From positions 186,001-250,000 of the forward strand of contig NZ_CBCPJJ010000009.1 in NCBI RefSeq assembly GCF_965118895.1: a DNA stretch of 64,000 nt, read 5' to 3'. The notes under the pieces are model-generated. The model was not told the DNA's origin and searched no databases. It worked only from the letters and a program-made list of their open reading frames with translations. The stretch comes from Rahnella inusitata_A. Lineage in GTDB: Bacteria > Pseudomonadota > Gammaproteobacteria > Enterobacterales > Enterobacteriaceae. Both the position numbers and the translations under genes were made by a program. This document shows, piece by piece, positions 44,940 through 55,271 of the stretch; the stretch's first letter is position 1; every line of letters begins with the position of its first letter.

Positions 44940-46127
44940 TTACGCCAGTACCAGACCCGCGATAGAAGCAGACAACACGCTCACCAGCGTTGAGCCGTAC
45001 AGCAGTTTCAGGCCGAAGCGTGAAACCACGTTGCCCTGATGTTCGTTCAGGCCTTTGATAGCCCCTGCCACGATACCAATCGAGGAGAAGTTAGCGAAGG
45101 ACACCAGGAACACGGACAGGATACCGACGCTGCGTGGTGACAACTCTGTAGCAACTTTCTGCAAATCCAGCATCGCAACGAATTCGTTGGAAACCAGTTT
45201 GGTTGCCATCATGCTGCCGACCTGCAAGGCTTCGTGGCTAGGAACGCCCATCATCCATGCAAACGGATAGAAGACATAACCCAGCACACCCTGGAAGGTG
45301 ATACCGAATACCACGTCGAACAGCGCATTCAGGCAGGAAATCAGTGCGATGAAACCAATCAACATGGCTGCCACAATGATAGCGACTTTGAAACCAGCGA
45401 GGATGTATTCCCCCAGCATTTCAAAGAAGCTCTGGCCCTGATGCGTGTTACCGATCTGCAGGTCTTCTTCTGAATCCACTTTATACGGGTTGATCAGTGA
45501 CAGCACGATAAAGGTACTGAACATGTTGAGCACCAGCGCAGCGACAACGTAGCGCGGTTCCAGCATGGTCATGTACGCACCCACGATCGACATAGAAACT
45601 GTCGACATTGCCGTAGCGGCCATGGTGTACATACGTTTTTCAGACATTTTGCCCAGAATATCTTTATACGCGATAAAGTTTTCTGACTGACCCAAAATCA
45701 GGGAACTGATGGCGTTGAAAGATTCCAGTTTTCCCATGCCATTAATTTTCGACAGTACCGTACCGATGATACGGATGACGAAAGGGAGTACGCGAATGTG
45801 TTGCAAAATACCGATCAGTGCAGAAATGAACACGATCGGACACAAGACTTTCAAGAAGAAGAACGCTAATCCTTTATCGCTCATGCCCCCAAATACGAAG
45901 CCGGTTCCTTCCGCAGCGAAGCCTAATAATTTCTCAAACATGTTTGAGAAGCCTTGCACAAAACCTAAACCGATAGAGGAGTTCAGGAAGAAATAGGCTA
46001 ATAGGACTTCGATCACTAACAGCTGAACGATGAACCGTAAACGGATACTTTTACGGTCACGGCTCACCAGTAAAGCGAGTACTGCGACAACGGCCAACGC
46101 TAATACAAAGTGCAAAATGTTAGACAT
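44940..46127 (-). CDS. nupC: Nucleoside:proton symporter NupC
   Basis: 395-residue concentrative nucleoside transporter; nearly collinear with E. coli NupC. Typical blocks GQSENFIAYKD, MSTVSMSIVGAYM and KLVSNEFVAML are present. Divergent from mntH as in E. coli. The leader region has repeated TTGCAA motifs that could be CytR half-sites. Confidence 0.95.
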   Translation of the reverse strand: MSNILHFVLALAVVAVLALLVSRDRKSIRLRFIVQLLVIEVLLAYFFLNSSIGLGFVQGFSNMFEKLLGFAAEGTGFVFGGMSDKGLAFFFLKVLCPIVFISALIGILQHIRVLPFVIRIIGTVLSKINGMGKLESFNAISSLILGQSENFIAYKDILGKMSEKRMYTMAATAMSTVSMSIVGAYMTMLEPRYVVAALVLNMFSTFIVLSLINPYKVDSEEDLQIGNTHQGQSFFEMLGEYILAGFKVAIIVAAMLIGFIALISCLNALFDVVFGITFQGVLGYVFYPFAWMMGVPSHEALQVGSMMATKLVSNEFVAMLDLQKVATELSPRSVGILSVFLVSFANFSSIGIVAGAIKGLNEHQGNVVSRFGLKLLYGSTLVSVLSASIAGLVLA

Positions 46128-46536
46128 GGGTGCTCCAAATTAGAGGCAGGCTATATTTCGACGGACATTCTATGTAACGCGTACATTTAAAACGTGAAGT
46201 CGCTTGCAAATATAGAAATTGCAGACACGAATTGCAACAAATCCCATTCCACCACACAAAAAATCAAGATGTTAAGAAAAATAGGCACAGTTTGCTTTCC
46301 TGTGCTAGCTTTATCATGTGCCGTAATGCGTTCTAAATCTGGTCAAATAGCCTCTGTTTTAGGAAAGCGCGCGCGTCCGGATTGAGAAAGCCGGGCGGGC
46401 GAATAACCACACAGTTATCACGTCGTCGCTTACTGCCTATCAGAATCATCGCTCAAATTTATCTAAATGCACTTGATAATCATTATCATTTAGACGATAT
46501 TTGTGTAAGCGCAATAATTGTAGGGGTTAACACTTT
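46128..46536. promoter_or_regulatory. nupC / mntH divergent regulatory region
   Basis: 409 bases without a gene. On the nupC strand GTTGCAAT, CTGCAATT and TTGCAAG follow each other near 46200-46245, close to CytR half-sites (GTTGCATT), with a partial CRP-like TGCAAGCGACTTCACG. A Fur-type palindrome lies near mntH. No clear MntR palindrome was found. Confidence 0.45.
46474..46492 (+). promoter_or_regulatory. Fur box upstream of mntH
   Basis: TTGATAATCATTATCATTT contains the perfect 6-1-6 palindrome GATAAT-C-ATTATC, the core of the Fur consensus, about 45 bases upstream of the mntH ATG. Confidence 0.82.
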
Positions 46537-47766
46537 ATGTTGAACAGCCGGACCGAATCTTCAGGCCGCGCATCCAGAAAGATGAAGCTTTCGCTGATGG
46601 GACCGGCTTTTATCGCCGCCATCGGTTATATCGATCCGGGTAACTTCGCGACAAACATCCAGGCCGGTGCCTCTTACGGCTACCAGCTGCTGTGGGTCAT
46701 CGTCTGGGCCAACGTGATGGCGATGTTGATCCAGCTTCTTTCTGCCAAGCTTGGCATCGCCACCGGTAAAAACCTCGCTGAACACATTCGCGATCGCTTC
46801 CCGCGTCCCGCCGTCTGGGCTTACTGGGTGCAGGCAGAAATCATTGCGATGGCCACCGATCTGGCGGAATTTATCGGTGCGGCCATCGGCTTCAAATTAC
46901 TGCTCGGCGTATCGCTTTTTCAGGGCGCAGTGCTGACCGGCATCGCCACCTTCATTATTCTTGCCCTGCAAAAGCGCGGACAAAAGCCGCTGGAACTGGT
47001 GATCGCCGGTCTTCTGCTGTTCGTGGCTGCCGCCTACATTGTCGAACTATTCTTCTCGCAGCCGAGCATGGTCGCGCTGGGTAAAGGGATGTTAATTCCG
47101 GCGCTGCCGACCAGTGATTCCGTTTATCTGGCCGCCGGTGTGCTGGGGGCGACCATTATGCCGCACGTCATCTATCTGCACTCTTCGCTGACCCAGCGCG
47201 GGGGCAAGGCGTCGAAAGCGCAACGTTATTCTGCCACCAAGCTGGATGTCGGTATCGCCATGACCATCGCCGGTTTCGTGAATCTGGCCATGATGGCGAC
47301 CGCCGCTGCGGCTTTCCACTTTAGCGGGCACAGCGGTATCAGCGAGCTGGATGAGGCTTATCTGACGCTGCAACCTTTACTCGGCCACGCCGCCGCCACC
47401 ACGTTTGGCCTGAGTCTGGTTGCCGCCGGGTTGTCTTCAACCGTCGTCGGAACACTGGCCGGACAGGTGGTCATGCAGGGCTTTGTGAAGTTCTATATCC
47501 CAATTTGGGTGCGTCGCGTCGTCACTATGATGCCGTCCTTTATCGTCATCCTGATGGGGCTGGACGCCACACGAATTCTGGTGATGAGCCAGGTGTTGCT
47601 GAGTTTCGGGATTGCGCTGGCGCTGTTACCGCTGCTGGCATTTACCGGCAACCGCAGCCTGATGGGCGAGATGACCAACACCAGAACCGTTCAATGGGCG
47701 GGGCGGCTTATCGTGCTGATTGTTGTCAGCCTTAACCTTTATCTGCTGATCGGGATGCTGAAATAA
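46537..47766 (+). CDS. mntH: Manganese/divalent metal transporter MntH (Nramp)
   Basis: 409-residue proton-coupled Mn2+ (and Fe2+) importer, 11 hydrophobic segments. Metal site motifs DPGN (YIDPGNFAT) and MPH (TIMPHVIYLHS) are intact. A Fur box precedes it; AGGGGT gives the ribosome site. Confidence 0.95.
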   Translation: MLNSRTESSGRASRKMKLSLMGPAFIAAIGYIDPGNFATNIQAGASYGYQLLWVIVWANVMAMLIQLLSAKLGIATGKNLAEHIRDRFPRPAVWAYWVQAEIIAMATDLAEFIGAAIGFKLLLGVSLFQGAVLTGIATFIILALQKRGQKPLELVIAGLLLFVAAAYIVELFFSQPSMVALGKGMLIPALPTSDSVYLAAGVLGATIMPHVIYLHSSLTQRGGKASKAQRYSATKLDVGIAMTIAGFVNLAMMATAAAAFHFSGHSGISELDEAYLTLQPLLGHAAATTFGLSLVAAGLSSTVVGTLAGQVVMQGFVKFYIPIWVRRVVTMMPSFIVILMGLDATRILVMSQVLLSFGIALALLPLLAFTGNRSLMGEMTNTRTVQWAGRLIVLIVVSLNLYLLIGMLK

Positions 47767-47784
47767 CCGCAGCGACGGCGTAAT

Positions 47785-47818
47785 AAAAAACGGGACAGCG
47801 CAAACTGTCCCGTTTTTT
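47785..47818. terminator. Bidirectional terminator, mntH / ypeC
   Basis: Stem CGGGACAG / CTGTCCCG, loop CGCAAA, A-run and T-run flanks. Confidence 0.9.
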
Positions 47819-47837
47819 TATCTCAACTCTTCGCGGA

Positions 47838-48263
47838 TTAATGGCGGTGATCGCCATGACCCCGGTGGTCATCATGTCCGCGATCCGGGCCACGCCCTCT
47901 GTCGTGACCATGACCCCGGTCCGGCCCGCGACCATGATTATCATAGTGCGGACGCCCGTAATAGCGCGGCGGAGGCGGACGATGATGAGAGCGGTTGTCC
48001 CACCAGCCGCGATCGCGCCAGCGGCCGCCATCCCAGTAATAGCCGCGATGGCTGCGTTCGCCGTAGTAACGCCCGCGGTGATTGTTCCACCAGCCGGCAT
48101 CACGCCAGTCATACCCATCCCAGTAATAACCACGACGGTCGCGGTCACCGATATTGATTGAAAGCCCCGGAGTACTCAGGCTAAAGCTGCTGGCCTGCAC
48201 AGCGGGAGCCGCAGCAGGAAGCAGTGCAAACAATAATGTACCGAACAGTAAAGGCTTAATCAT
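47838..48263 (-). CDS. ypeC: DUF2502 exported protein YpeC
   Basis: 141 residues: signal peptide (about 1-24), then SINIGDRDRRGYYWDGYDWRD of the DUF2502 family, a second copy of the YYWDG-WRD-GWW unit, and a tail extremely rich in His, Arg, Asp and Gly (HGHDRGRGPDRGH). Function unknown. The tail looks able to bind metal and sits next to mntH, but that is inference. Placement beside mntH matches E. coli. Confidence 0.85.
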   Translation of the reverse strand: MIKPLLFGTLLFALLPAAAPAVQASSFSLSTPGLSINIGDRDRRGYYWDGYDWRDAGWWNNHRGRYYGERSHRGYYWDGGRWRDRGWWDNRSHHRPPPPRYYGRPHYDNHGRGPDRGHGHDRGRGPDRGHDDHRGHGDHRH

Positions 48264-48413
48264 AATGCCCCCAGATTCCTTATAATTTATGCTGACAGTT
48301 ATAAGGCTAAGGGGCCCTCTATTCTATTGGTCGCAATCCTGTTTTGATTGATTTACGCGCCTTAACGGAATCCTTACTGAGTCTCCATAAAGGCGCATTT
48401 TTTGCTCATTTGC

Positions 48414-48421
48414 GTAAACGT

Positions 48422-48425
<4 letters not shown>
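48414..48425. promoter_or_regulatory. LacI-family-like palindrome at a gene end
   Basis: Perfect 12-base palindrome GTAAACGTTTAC overlapping the stop codon of the reductase at 48422. Its form is that of LacI/GalR-family operators, but no regulated gene starts nearby. Confidence 0.35.
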
Positions 48426-49411
<986 letters not shown>

Positions 49412-49731
49412 AAGAACCTTTCTGATTGAGGTAGAAATAATGTAAGGATGAGGTAAATGCTGTTTTAGTGTATGCGTTTTCACTCGCAATTCCAGCTACT
49501 CCGATCACAACCAGAACAATCCTTACTTTCCGTTTCCGTTGAAAAGCGGAGTTATTATCATCGTCCATTACTTTTATTGCTGAATCTGCACCGTTGCAAG
49601 ATCTCAGTGCAATGCTGTAACTCTGCGTTGCCACGTCTTATTTCGGATAATAAATATCCTATTCCCTGTTTTGGCGTAATACTTAGGCTAGTGGGATTAA
49701 CTGTTTGCATTCTATTTAACAGAGGATCGTC
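49412..49731. promoter_or_regulatory. yghZ-like / ipdC divergent region
   Basis: 320 bases without a gene. A possible ipdC promoter is TTGCCA (49628-49633), 17 bases, TAAATA (49651-49656). No convincing TyrR box was seen. Confidence 0.35.
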
Positions 49732-51390
49732 ATGGATAATGTATACACCGTAGGTGACTATCTCTTAGATCGCTTGTCCTTTAGCGGTATCTCCGAACTG
49801 TTTGGCGTGCCGGGCGATTACAATCTGCAATTTCTCGACAGCGTCATCAACCATCAGCAAATTACCTGGGTTGGCTGCACCAACGAGCTCAATGCGGCCT
49901 ATGGCGCGGACGGTTATGCCCGCACCAAAGGCATAGCCGCGCTGCTGACCACCTTTGGCGTCGGTGAACTCAGCGCGCTGAACGGCATTGCGGGCAGTTA
50001 TGCCGAATATGTTCCGGTGATCCACATCGTGGGCGCGCCACCACTTTCTGCACAGCGTAAAGGTGAATTACTGCATCACACGCTGGGCGACGGCGATTTC
50101 AGCCATTTCATGCGCATGTCGCAGCCGGTGAGTGTGGCACTCGGCTCGCTGACCCCGGAAAATGCGCTGACCGAAATCGACCGCGTTATTGAGGAAGTGA
50201 TCTACACTTCGCGTCCCGGCTATCTGTTGTTGCCGAGCGATGTCGCCGCCATGCCGGTCAGCACGCGGGCGCACGCCGTCCCTGCACGGCAACCGGCGTT
50301 TTCGGCGTCTTCGCTGGAAGCCTTCGTGGCGGCCGCCGATGCTCAACTTCGTCGTGCAGGACGCGTTGCCCTGCTGGCGGATTTTCTCGCCGACCGTTTT
50401 GGCGTGCAGGCCGCACTGGAACAGTGGATGGAAGAAGTGCCGATGGCGCACTCAACGCTGCTGATGGGCAAAGGATTATTCAACGAACAGCAGCCGAATT
50501 TTGCCGGTACATACTCCGGCGCTGCCAGCGCTGCTTCCACCCAAGAGGCGATTGAAGGCGCTGACGTGGTGATTACCGTTGGCGTTAAATTCACTGACAC
50601 CATCACCGCCGGTTTCACCCAGCAACTTCCCGCCGAAAAATGTATCGATCTCCAGCCGTTTTCCGCCCGCGTCGGTAATCAGATCTTCCATCACCTGCCG
50701 GTCGCCAAAACCGTCAGCGTGCTGCACCGGCTGACGGCTGAACTGGCCTCCCTGTGGCCGCCGTATGCCGTGAAGCGCATGACGCTTCCTCAACCGGCGG
50801 ATGGCACGCTCGATCAGCATGCCTTCTGGCAACAGATTCAGGCCTTCCTCCGGCCCGGCGACGTGCTGGTAGCCGAGCAGGGCACATCCTGTTTCGGCGC
50901 GGCGGCGCTGACGCTGCCACAGGATTGCCAGTTTGTCGTCCAGCCATTGTGGGGGTCGATCGGTTTTACGCTGCCTGCCGCGTTTGGCGTGCAGATTGCG
51001 GTGCCGGATCGCCGTGTGGTGTTGCTTATCGGCGATGGCTCGGCGCAGCTGACGCTTCAGGGCTTAGGCGCAGCGATCCGCTACGGACTGCCGCCGGTGA
51101 TTTTCGTGATCAACAATGAAGGCTATACGGTAGAAAGGGCGATCCACGGTGAGACGCAGCGCTACAACGACATCGCGCAGTGGAACTGGACGCAGTTTCC
51201 GGCGGCGTTCGGCGGTAAAACCGTATTCAGCGCGCGGGCAGATTCCCCGCAGGCGCTGAAAGCGGCAATTGAACAGGCCAGCGCCGAACGGCGGATGGCG
51301 TGGATTGAGGTGATCTTGCCGAAAATGGACATTCCTGAGTTGCTCGATTCTGTCACCAAATCGCTGGCGAAGCGTAACTCAGGGCAGTAA
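49732..51390 (+). CDS. ipdC: Indolepyruvate/phenylpyruvate decarboxylase
   Basis: 552 residues, the length of Enterobacter cloacae IpdC. ThDP enzyme that decarboxylates indole-3-pyruvate to indole-3-acetaldehyde, the key step of indole-acetic acid synthesis from tryptophan. Catalytic Asp29 (VPGDYN), Glu52 (CTNELNAAYGADGYAR) and His115-His116 (LLHHTLGDGD) are present, and the ThDP motif runs from GDGSAQLT to INNEGYT. Lies near glk as in plant-associated enterobacteria. Its end overlaps the convergent LysR gene by 12 bases. Confidence 0.92.
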   Translation: MDNVYTVGDYLLDRLSFSGISELFGVPGDYNLQFLDSVINHQQITWVGCTNELNAAYGADGYARTKGIAALLTTFGVGELSALNGIAGSYAEYVPVIHIVGAPPLSAQRKGELLHHTLGDGDFSHFMRMSQPVSVALGSLTPENALTEIDRVIEEVIYTSRPGYLLLPSDVAAMPVSTRAHAVPARQPAFSASSLEAFVAAADAQLRRAGRVALLADFLADRFGVQAALEQWMEEVPMAHSTLLMGKGLFNEQQPNFAGTYSGAASAASTQEAIEGADVVITVGVKFTDTITAGFTQQLPAEKCIDLQPFSARVGNQIFHHLPVAKTVSVLHRLTAELASLWPPYAVKRMTLPQPADGTLDQHAFWQQIQAFLRPGDVLVAEQGTSCFGAAALTLPQDCQFVVQPLWGSIGFTLPAAFGVQIAVPDRRVVLLIGDGSAQLTLQGLGAAIRYGLPPVIFVINNEGYTVERAIHGETQRYNDIAQWNWTQFPAAFGGKTVFSARADSPQALKAAIEQASAERRMAWIEVILPKMDIPELLDSVTKSLAKRNSGQ

Positions 51391-52266
51391 GTCCGCATCC
51401 GGCGACGGCGGGTCAGTCAGCTGGTCGATGAACCAGCTTCCCGCCGGTCCGGGCTGATTATTCTTGCTCCAGACCGCATCCACCGAAATTTTTTTGGGCC
51501 AGCCGCGAAGTGGAAGGGCGATCAGCTTGTCATGCCCGAACTGCTGCACCAGCCAGTGGGGTAACGTCGCCCATCCAAATCCTTGTTCCGCCATTTCCAG
51601 CAGCATCAGATAGCTCGGTGCAGACCAGATCTGTCCCTGTGCGCGCGGCATTTCCCGGCGGCTGTAAGGTTGCAGACACAGTTCGCGGAAGGTGTGTAAC
51701 TGCTCGGGTTGCAGCTGCGGGATCTTTGCCAGCGGATGGTTTTTGCTGCAAAAAATAGACATATCCGTCTGCTCCGGCAGTCGCGCCACACCGATGTCCG
51801 GCGGATAGCTCTTCTGAACTTCCACCATGCCGATATGGGCGCGGCCCGACTGCAACAGATCAATGACGTCCTGGTCTTCCGCTATCTGGCACTCAAATTC
51901 GATATCGGGATAACGCCGTTCGAACCGGCGCAGCAGCGCTTCGTGATGGGTGGGCTGATACGTATCTGAAAGGACAAACGTCAGGCGCGTTTCCACCTGG
52001 GTGGATAACCGCACCGCCAGTTCGTCGAGGCGTTCACTGGCGGCAAGGATCGCCTGAACGTGGCTCAGCACGCGCTGTCCGGCGGGTGTCAGCACCGGAT
52101 GGCGGCTTTGGCGGTCGAACAACGTCACGCCTAAATCGACTTCCAGATTAGCGATGGCGGTACTGACGGTGGACTGGCTTTTGCGCAACTTTCTGGCGGC
52201 GGCGGAAAAGGATCCGGCGTCGGCGGCTTCCACAAAGGCCATCAGGGCTTCCGGCGAATAACGCAT
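51379..52266 (-). CDS. LysR-family regulator, partner of the PACE pump
   Basis: 295 residues: helix-turn-helix about 1-60 (SFSAAARKLRKSQSTVSTA) and effector domain. Divergent from the PACE transporter gene, the AceR-AceI arrangement, so it probably activates that gene. An inverted repeat between them is the likely operator. Confidence 0.88.
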   Translation of the reverse strand: MRYSPEALMAFVEAADAGSFSAAARKLRKSQSTVSTAIANLEVDLGVTLFDRQSRHPVLTPAGQRVLSHVQAILAASERLDELAVRLSTQVETRLTFVLSDTYQPTHHEALLRRFERRYPDIEFECQIAEDQDVIDLLQSGRAHIGMVEVQKSYPPDIGVARLPEQTDMSIFCSKNHPLAKIPQLQPEQLHTFRELCLQPYSRREMPRAQGQIWSAPSYLMLLEMAEQGFGWATLPHWLVQQFGHDKLIALPLRGWPKKISVDAVWSKNNQPGPAGSWFIDQLTDPPSPDADLLP

Positions 52267-52286
52267 GATCAGTCTCCTAAATATTG

Positions 52287-52309
52287 AAGTATCTATTTTA
52301 TCGATACTT
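52287..52309. promoter_or_regulatory. LysR-type operator between the regulator and PACE gene
   Basis: AAGTATC, nine bases, GATACTT: a perfect inverted repeat containing the T-N11-A pattern of LysR-family sites. Confidence 0.7.
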
Positions 52310-52397
52310 ACTATCTTTTATCTATCTCATTTTATGATGATACTGCCTGCCTGTGACAACCGTCACCCATTAACATTCAGGAATCAGGCAGGTTTTT

Positions 52398-52871
52398 ATG
52401 TCTAAGCAAACACGGAACATTTCTCAGAAAACCTACGGCGAGCGCATTTTTCATGCGGTGGGCTTCGAAACGCTGGCCGTGCTGATCTCAGCCCCGGCGG
52501 CAGCCTGGTTGTTAAATAAACCGGTCTGGGAAATGGGCGCGCTGGCCATCATGTTGTCGACCACGGCGATGGTGTGGAACATCGTCTACAACACCATTTT
52601 TGACCGGTTCTGGCCTGTATCGCGCGTGGTGCGGACGTTTAAAATCCGTGTGGCTCACGCCCTGGGCTTTGAAGGCGGCTTTATCCTTATCGGTCTGCCG
52701 ATTGCCGCGCTGTGGCTGGGTATCAGCCTGCTGGACGCATTCATGCTGGAAATCGGGTTCTTCCTGTTCTTCCTGCCGTACACCGTGGCGTACAACTGGA
52801 TCTACGACACCCTGCGTCATCGCTGGATAAGCCGTCGTCAGACAATGCAGGATTGCCCGGCGAAGCATTGA
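52398..52871 (+). CDS. PACE family efflux transporter (two BTP domains)
   Basis: 157 residues, four hydrophobic segments in two repeated pairs; the acidic residue after the first helix motif GFETLAVL matches the Glu of AceI. PACE pumps export chlorhexidine, acriflavine and probably short diamines; the natural substrate here is unknown. Divergent LysR regulator. Confidence 0.9.
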   Translation: MSKQTRNISQKTYGERIFHAVGFETLAVLISAPAAAWLLNKPVWEMGALAIMLSTTAMVWNIVYNTIFDRFWPVSRVVRTFKIRVAHALGFEGGFILIGLPIAALWLGISLLDAFMLEIGFFLFFLPYTVAYNWIYDTLRHRWISRRQTMQDCPAKH

Positions 52872-52893
52872 TCGGCGCAGTGATGTCATACCG

Positions 52894-52933
52894 AAAAGCC
52901 CGCAGACATTTCCTTTGTTTGCGGGCTTTTTGT
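52894..52933 (+). terminator. Terminator after the PACE gene
   Basis: Stem AAAGCCCGCA / TGCGGGCTTT, T-run after. Confidence 0.85.
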
Positions 52934-52973
52934 CGGTTATGGTTTTGCACATCACACACATTCAGGGGCGAAC

Positions 52974-53675
52974 ATGAAGACCTTAGGGCTGATTGGCGGC
53001 ATGAGCTGGGAATCCACCGTGCCGTATTACCGTATGATCAACGAACACGTAAAGCAGCAGCTCGGCGGCTTACACTCAGCCAAACTGTTTCTCTACAGCG
53101 TCGATTTCTATGAAATTGAAAAACTGCAAATGGCCGGAGACTGGCAGCAGGCGGGCGAACTCCTCGGTAATGCAGCCAATGCGCTGGCCCGCGCCGGGGC
53201 AGAAGTGATTGTGGTCTGTACCAACACCATGCATAAAGTGGCGGAAGATATCGAACGCATCGGCGGCCTGCCGTTACTGCATATCGCTGATGCGACGGCA
53301 GAAAAAATTAAAGGGCAGGGGCTGCGAAAAATCGGCCTGCTTGGCACCCGTTTCACCATGGAACAGGATTTCTATCGCGGGCGTTTGCAGGATATTCATC
53401 AGATTGAGGTCGTGACGCCGGATGAAGCCGACCGCGCAATTGTCCACCGGATCATCTACGAAGAGTTGTGTCTGGGGATCATTAATGACGCGTCACGGGA
53501 AGAGTACCGGCGGATCATTGGCAAACTGGAACAGCAGGGCGTTGAAGGTATTATTCTCGGGTGTACTGAAATCACCCTGCTGGTCGGTGTCGCAGACGCC
53601 AGCGTGCCGGTCTTCGACACCACCGCCATTCATGCGCTGGCGGCGGCGGAGTTCTCTCTCAACGACGGTACTTAA
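52974..53675 (+). CDS. Aspartate/glutamate racemase family protein
   Basis: 233 residues, cofactor-independent two-cysteine racemase fold. Catalytic cysteines are in VVCTNTMHK and LGCTEITLL. Similar to YgeA-type broad racemases; exact amino acid unknown. Begins LIGGMSWESTVPYYR, a family signature. Confidence 0.9.
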   Translation: MKTLGLIGGMSWESTVPYYRMINEHVKQQLGGLHSAKLFLYSVDFYEIEKLQMAGDWQQAGELLGNAANALARAGAEVIVVCTNTMHKVAEDIERIGGLPLLHIADATAEKIKGQGLRKIGLLGTRFTMEQDFYRGRLQDIHQIEVVTPDEADRAIVHRIIYEELCLGIINDASREEYRRIIGKLEQQGVEGIILGCTEITLLVGVADASVPVFDTTAIHALAAAEFSLNDGT

Positions 53676-53678
53676 ATA

Positions 53679-54944
53679 TTACGACTCAGGATCTGGCGGC
53701 TGGCGGCGCAACTGCTGTTTTGCCACCAGCATCAGCGGTTTCCCTGCCAGCATCAGCCAGGCTGGCAGCATCACGATGCACAGCAGCGGCAGTAATTTCA
53801 GCCCCGGCACCACGGCGGCGGCCATAAACAAACTGAGCCAGCCGTCGCGCGTGACCACCAGCACCATGCCCATCACAGCGCAGGAAACCGTCACCGCCGC
53901 CGGCACATCTGGCGCGTATTGATGCAGCATCAGGCCGAGCGAGACGCCGACAAACACCGCCGGGAAGATGCGCCCGCCGCGAAAACCACAGGCCGCCGCG
54001 ACCACTAAGGCCGCAAGTTTGGTCAGGGTGATCGCCAGCAGCGGCCCCATCTCAAACAGCTGGTTGGAGTGCGCCAGTTCCTTCATTTCATCCAGCCCTT
54101 TGAACAGCGTGATTTCCCCGCCAATCAGCGCCAGCAGGCCGAGCACAAACCCGCCGATACCCAGTCTCAGCACCGGATTATGGATGCTGTTGAATAGCCG
54201 GTGAAGGTGCGGGAACAGCCAGACGGCGATCATCCCCAGCGCGACGGCGATCAGCACCACAACGGAACCGCTGAAAATGTCGATGAGACGGGAACTGTCA
54301 TATGCGGGAATGCTCAGGGAGAAATCAGGTTCGAAGAACTGATCGGTGGTGATCGCCCCTGCGCCTGCCGCGACCAGCGGTGCGAAAAGACGATCCCACA
54401 GCGGCACGTCTTTATTGGTGCCGAGCGATTGCGAGAATATCAGCGCTGCGGCAACCGGTGTGCCAAACAGCGCACCGATGGTGCCCGCTGCTGCCAGAAT
54501 CACCCAGTCGGTGGTCGGCACTTTCGGCATAAACCGCGCGCCAAAGGCTGCGGCCAGCGCGATATTGATCACCGTAATCGGATATTCAGGGCCGAGGCTG
54601 ACACCGCCCGCTAAACCGAGCATCAGCGCCAGTGCCAGACCGGGTAAGGCATTCACCGTGACTGGCGCGCCAATCAGCGATTCCGCCGCTGGATCCGGCC
54701 CGGCGTGTCCTGGCATATACTTAATCAGCGCGCCAACGCCGATCCCGGTCATTGTCAGCATGAACAACGTCCAGCTGGCAGACTGCGTATTCAGGTGCAG
54801 TACGGCGGGAATGTGCTGCCACAGCAAAGTTTGCAGCGCTCCGGCAATCATCATGACCGCCACCAGAATCAGGCTCGATAACACGCCGATAATGAGAGCA
54901 GGCAGGGCAAAAGCCAGCATGATTCTGGCGCGGGGATGAAACAT
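53679..54944 (-). CDS. yfeO: Chloride-channel-family protein YfeO
   Basis: 421-residue ClC-fold membrane protein, very close to E. coli YfeO. Ion-path motifs GVSLGPEYP, FGTPVAAALIF and CGFRGGRIFPAVFVG are present; the pattern differs from true CLC antiporters (GxEGP), so transport specificity is unclear. Convergent with the racemase gene, four bases apart. Confidence 0.92.
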   Translation of the reverse strand: MFHPRARIMLAFALPALIIGVLSSLILVAVMMIAGALQTLLWQHIPAVLHLNTQSASWTLFMLTMTGIGVGALIKYMPGHAGPDPAAESLIGAPVTVNALPGLALALMLGLAGGVSLGPEYPITVINIALAAAFGARFMPKVPTTDWVILAAAGTIGALFGTPVAAALIFSQSLGTNKDVPLWDRLFAPLVAAGAGAITTDQFFEPDFSLSIPAYDSSRLIDIFSGSVVVLIAVALGMIAVWLFPHLHRLFNSIHNPVLRLGIGGFVLGLLALIGGEITLFKGLDEMKELAHSNQLFEMGPLLAITLTKLAALVVAAACGFRGGRIFPAVFVGVSLGLMLHQYAPDVPAAVTVSCAVMGMVLVVTRDGWLSLFMAAAVVPGLKLLPLLCIVMLPAWLMLAGKPLMLVAKQQLRRQPPDPES

Positions 54945-55271
54945 GCAAATATTTCCTTATAGTTATACTTATCTGATAGTTCCGATGAATCTAAGCGCGG
55001 TCGGGTTGCGGATCTTCGACATTATTTTGCGTGACATGCCGCATAAATGTACGTTGGTTCAAAACTGCGTTGCAGCGTATAGCAAATACGGCTATTTTGC
55101 CCACACGATTATGTAAGCACTTTTACCTTGTATAGCCTTGTTAGCAGGCTTTAGCCAGTCGCAATCATTGATGAATACCGCTTACATCGTGACGTCTGGC
55201 AGCGTACTCTCTGGCCCAGCCGTTTTGACGCGGGTGCGCAGTATAACTACATTATTTTCGTGGAGAATAAC
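54945..55271. promoter_or_regulatory. yfeO / glk divergent region
   Basis: 327 bases without a gene; it must hold the glk and yfeO promoters. One TGAATC (about 54984) is a weak half-site for Cra. No strong promoter or other element was recognised. Confidence 0.4.

Noticed and set aside
46140..46160. GGCTATATTT as an MntR half-site near nupC
   Set aside because: The left half of the MntR palindrome is not matched and it lies far from mntH.
49700..49720. TGTTTG-N5-TATTTA as a PhoP-like box before ipdC
   Set aside because: Too many mismatches in both hexamers.
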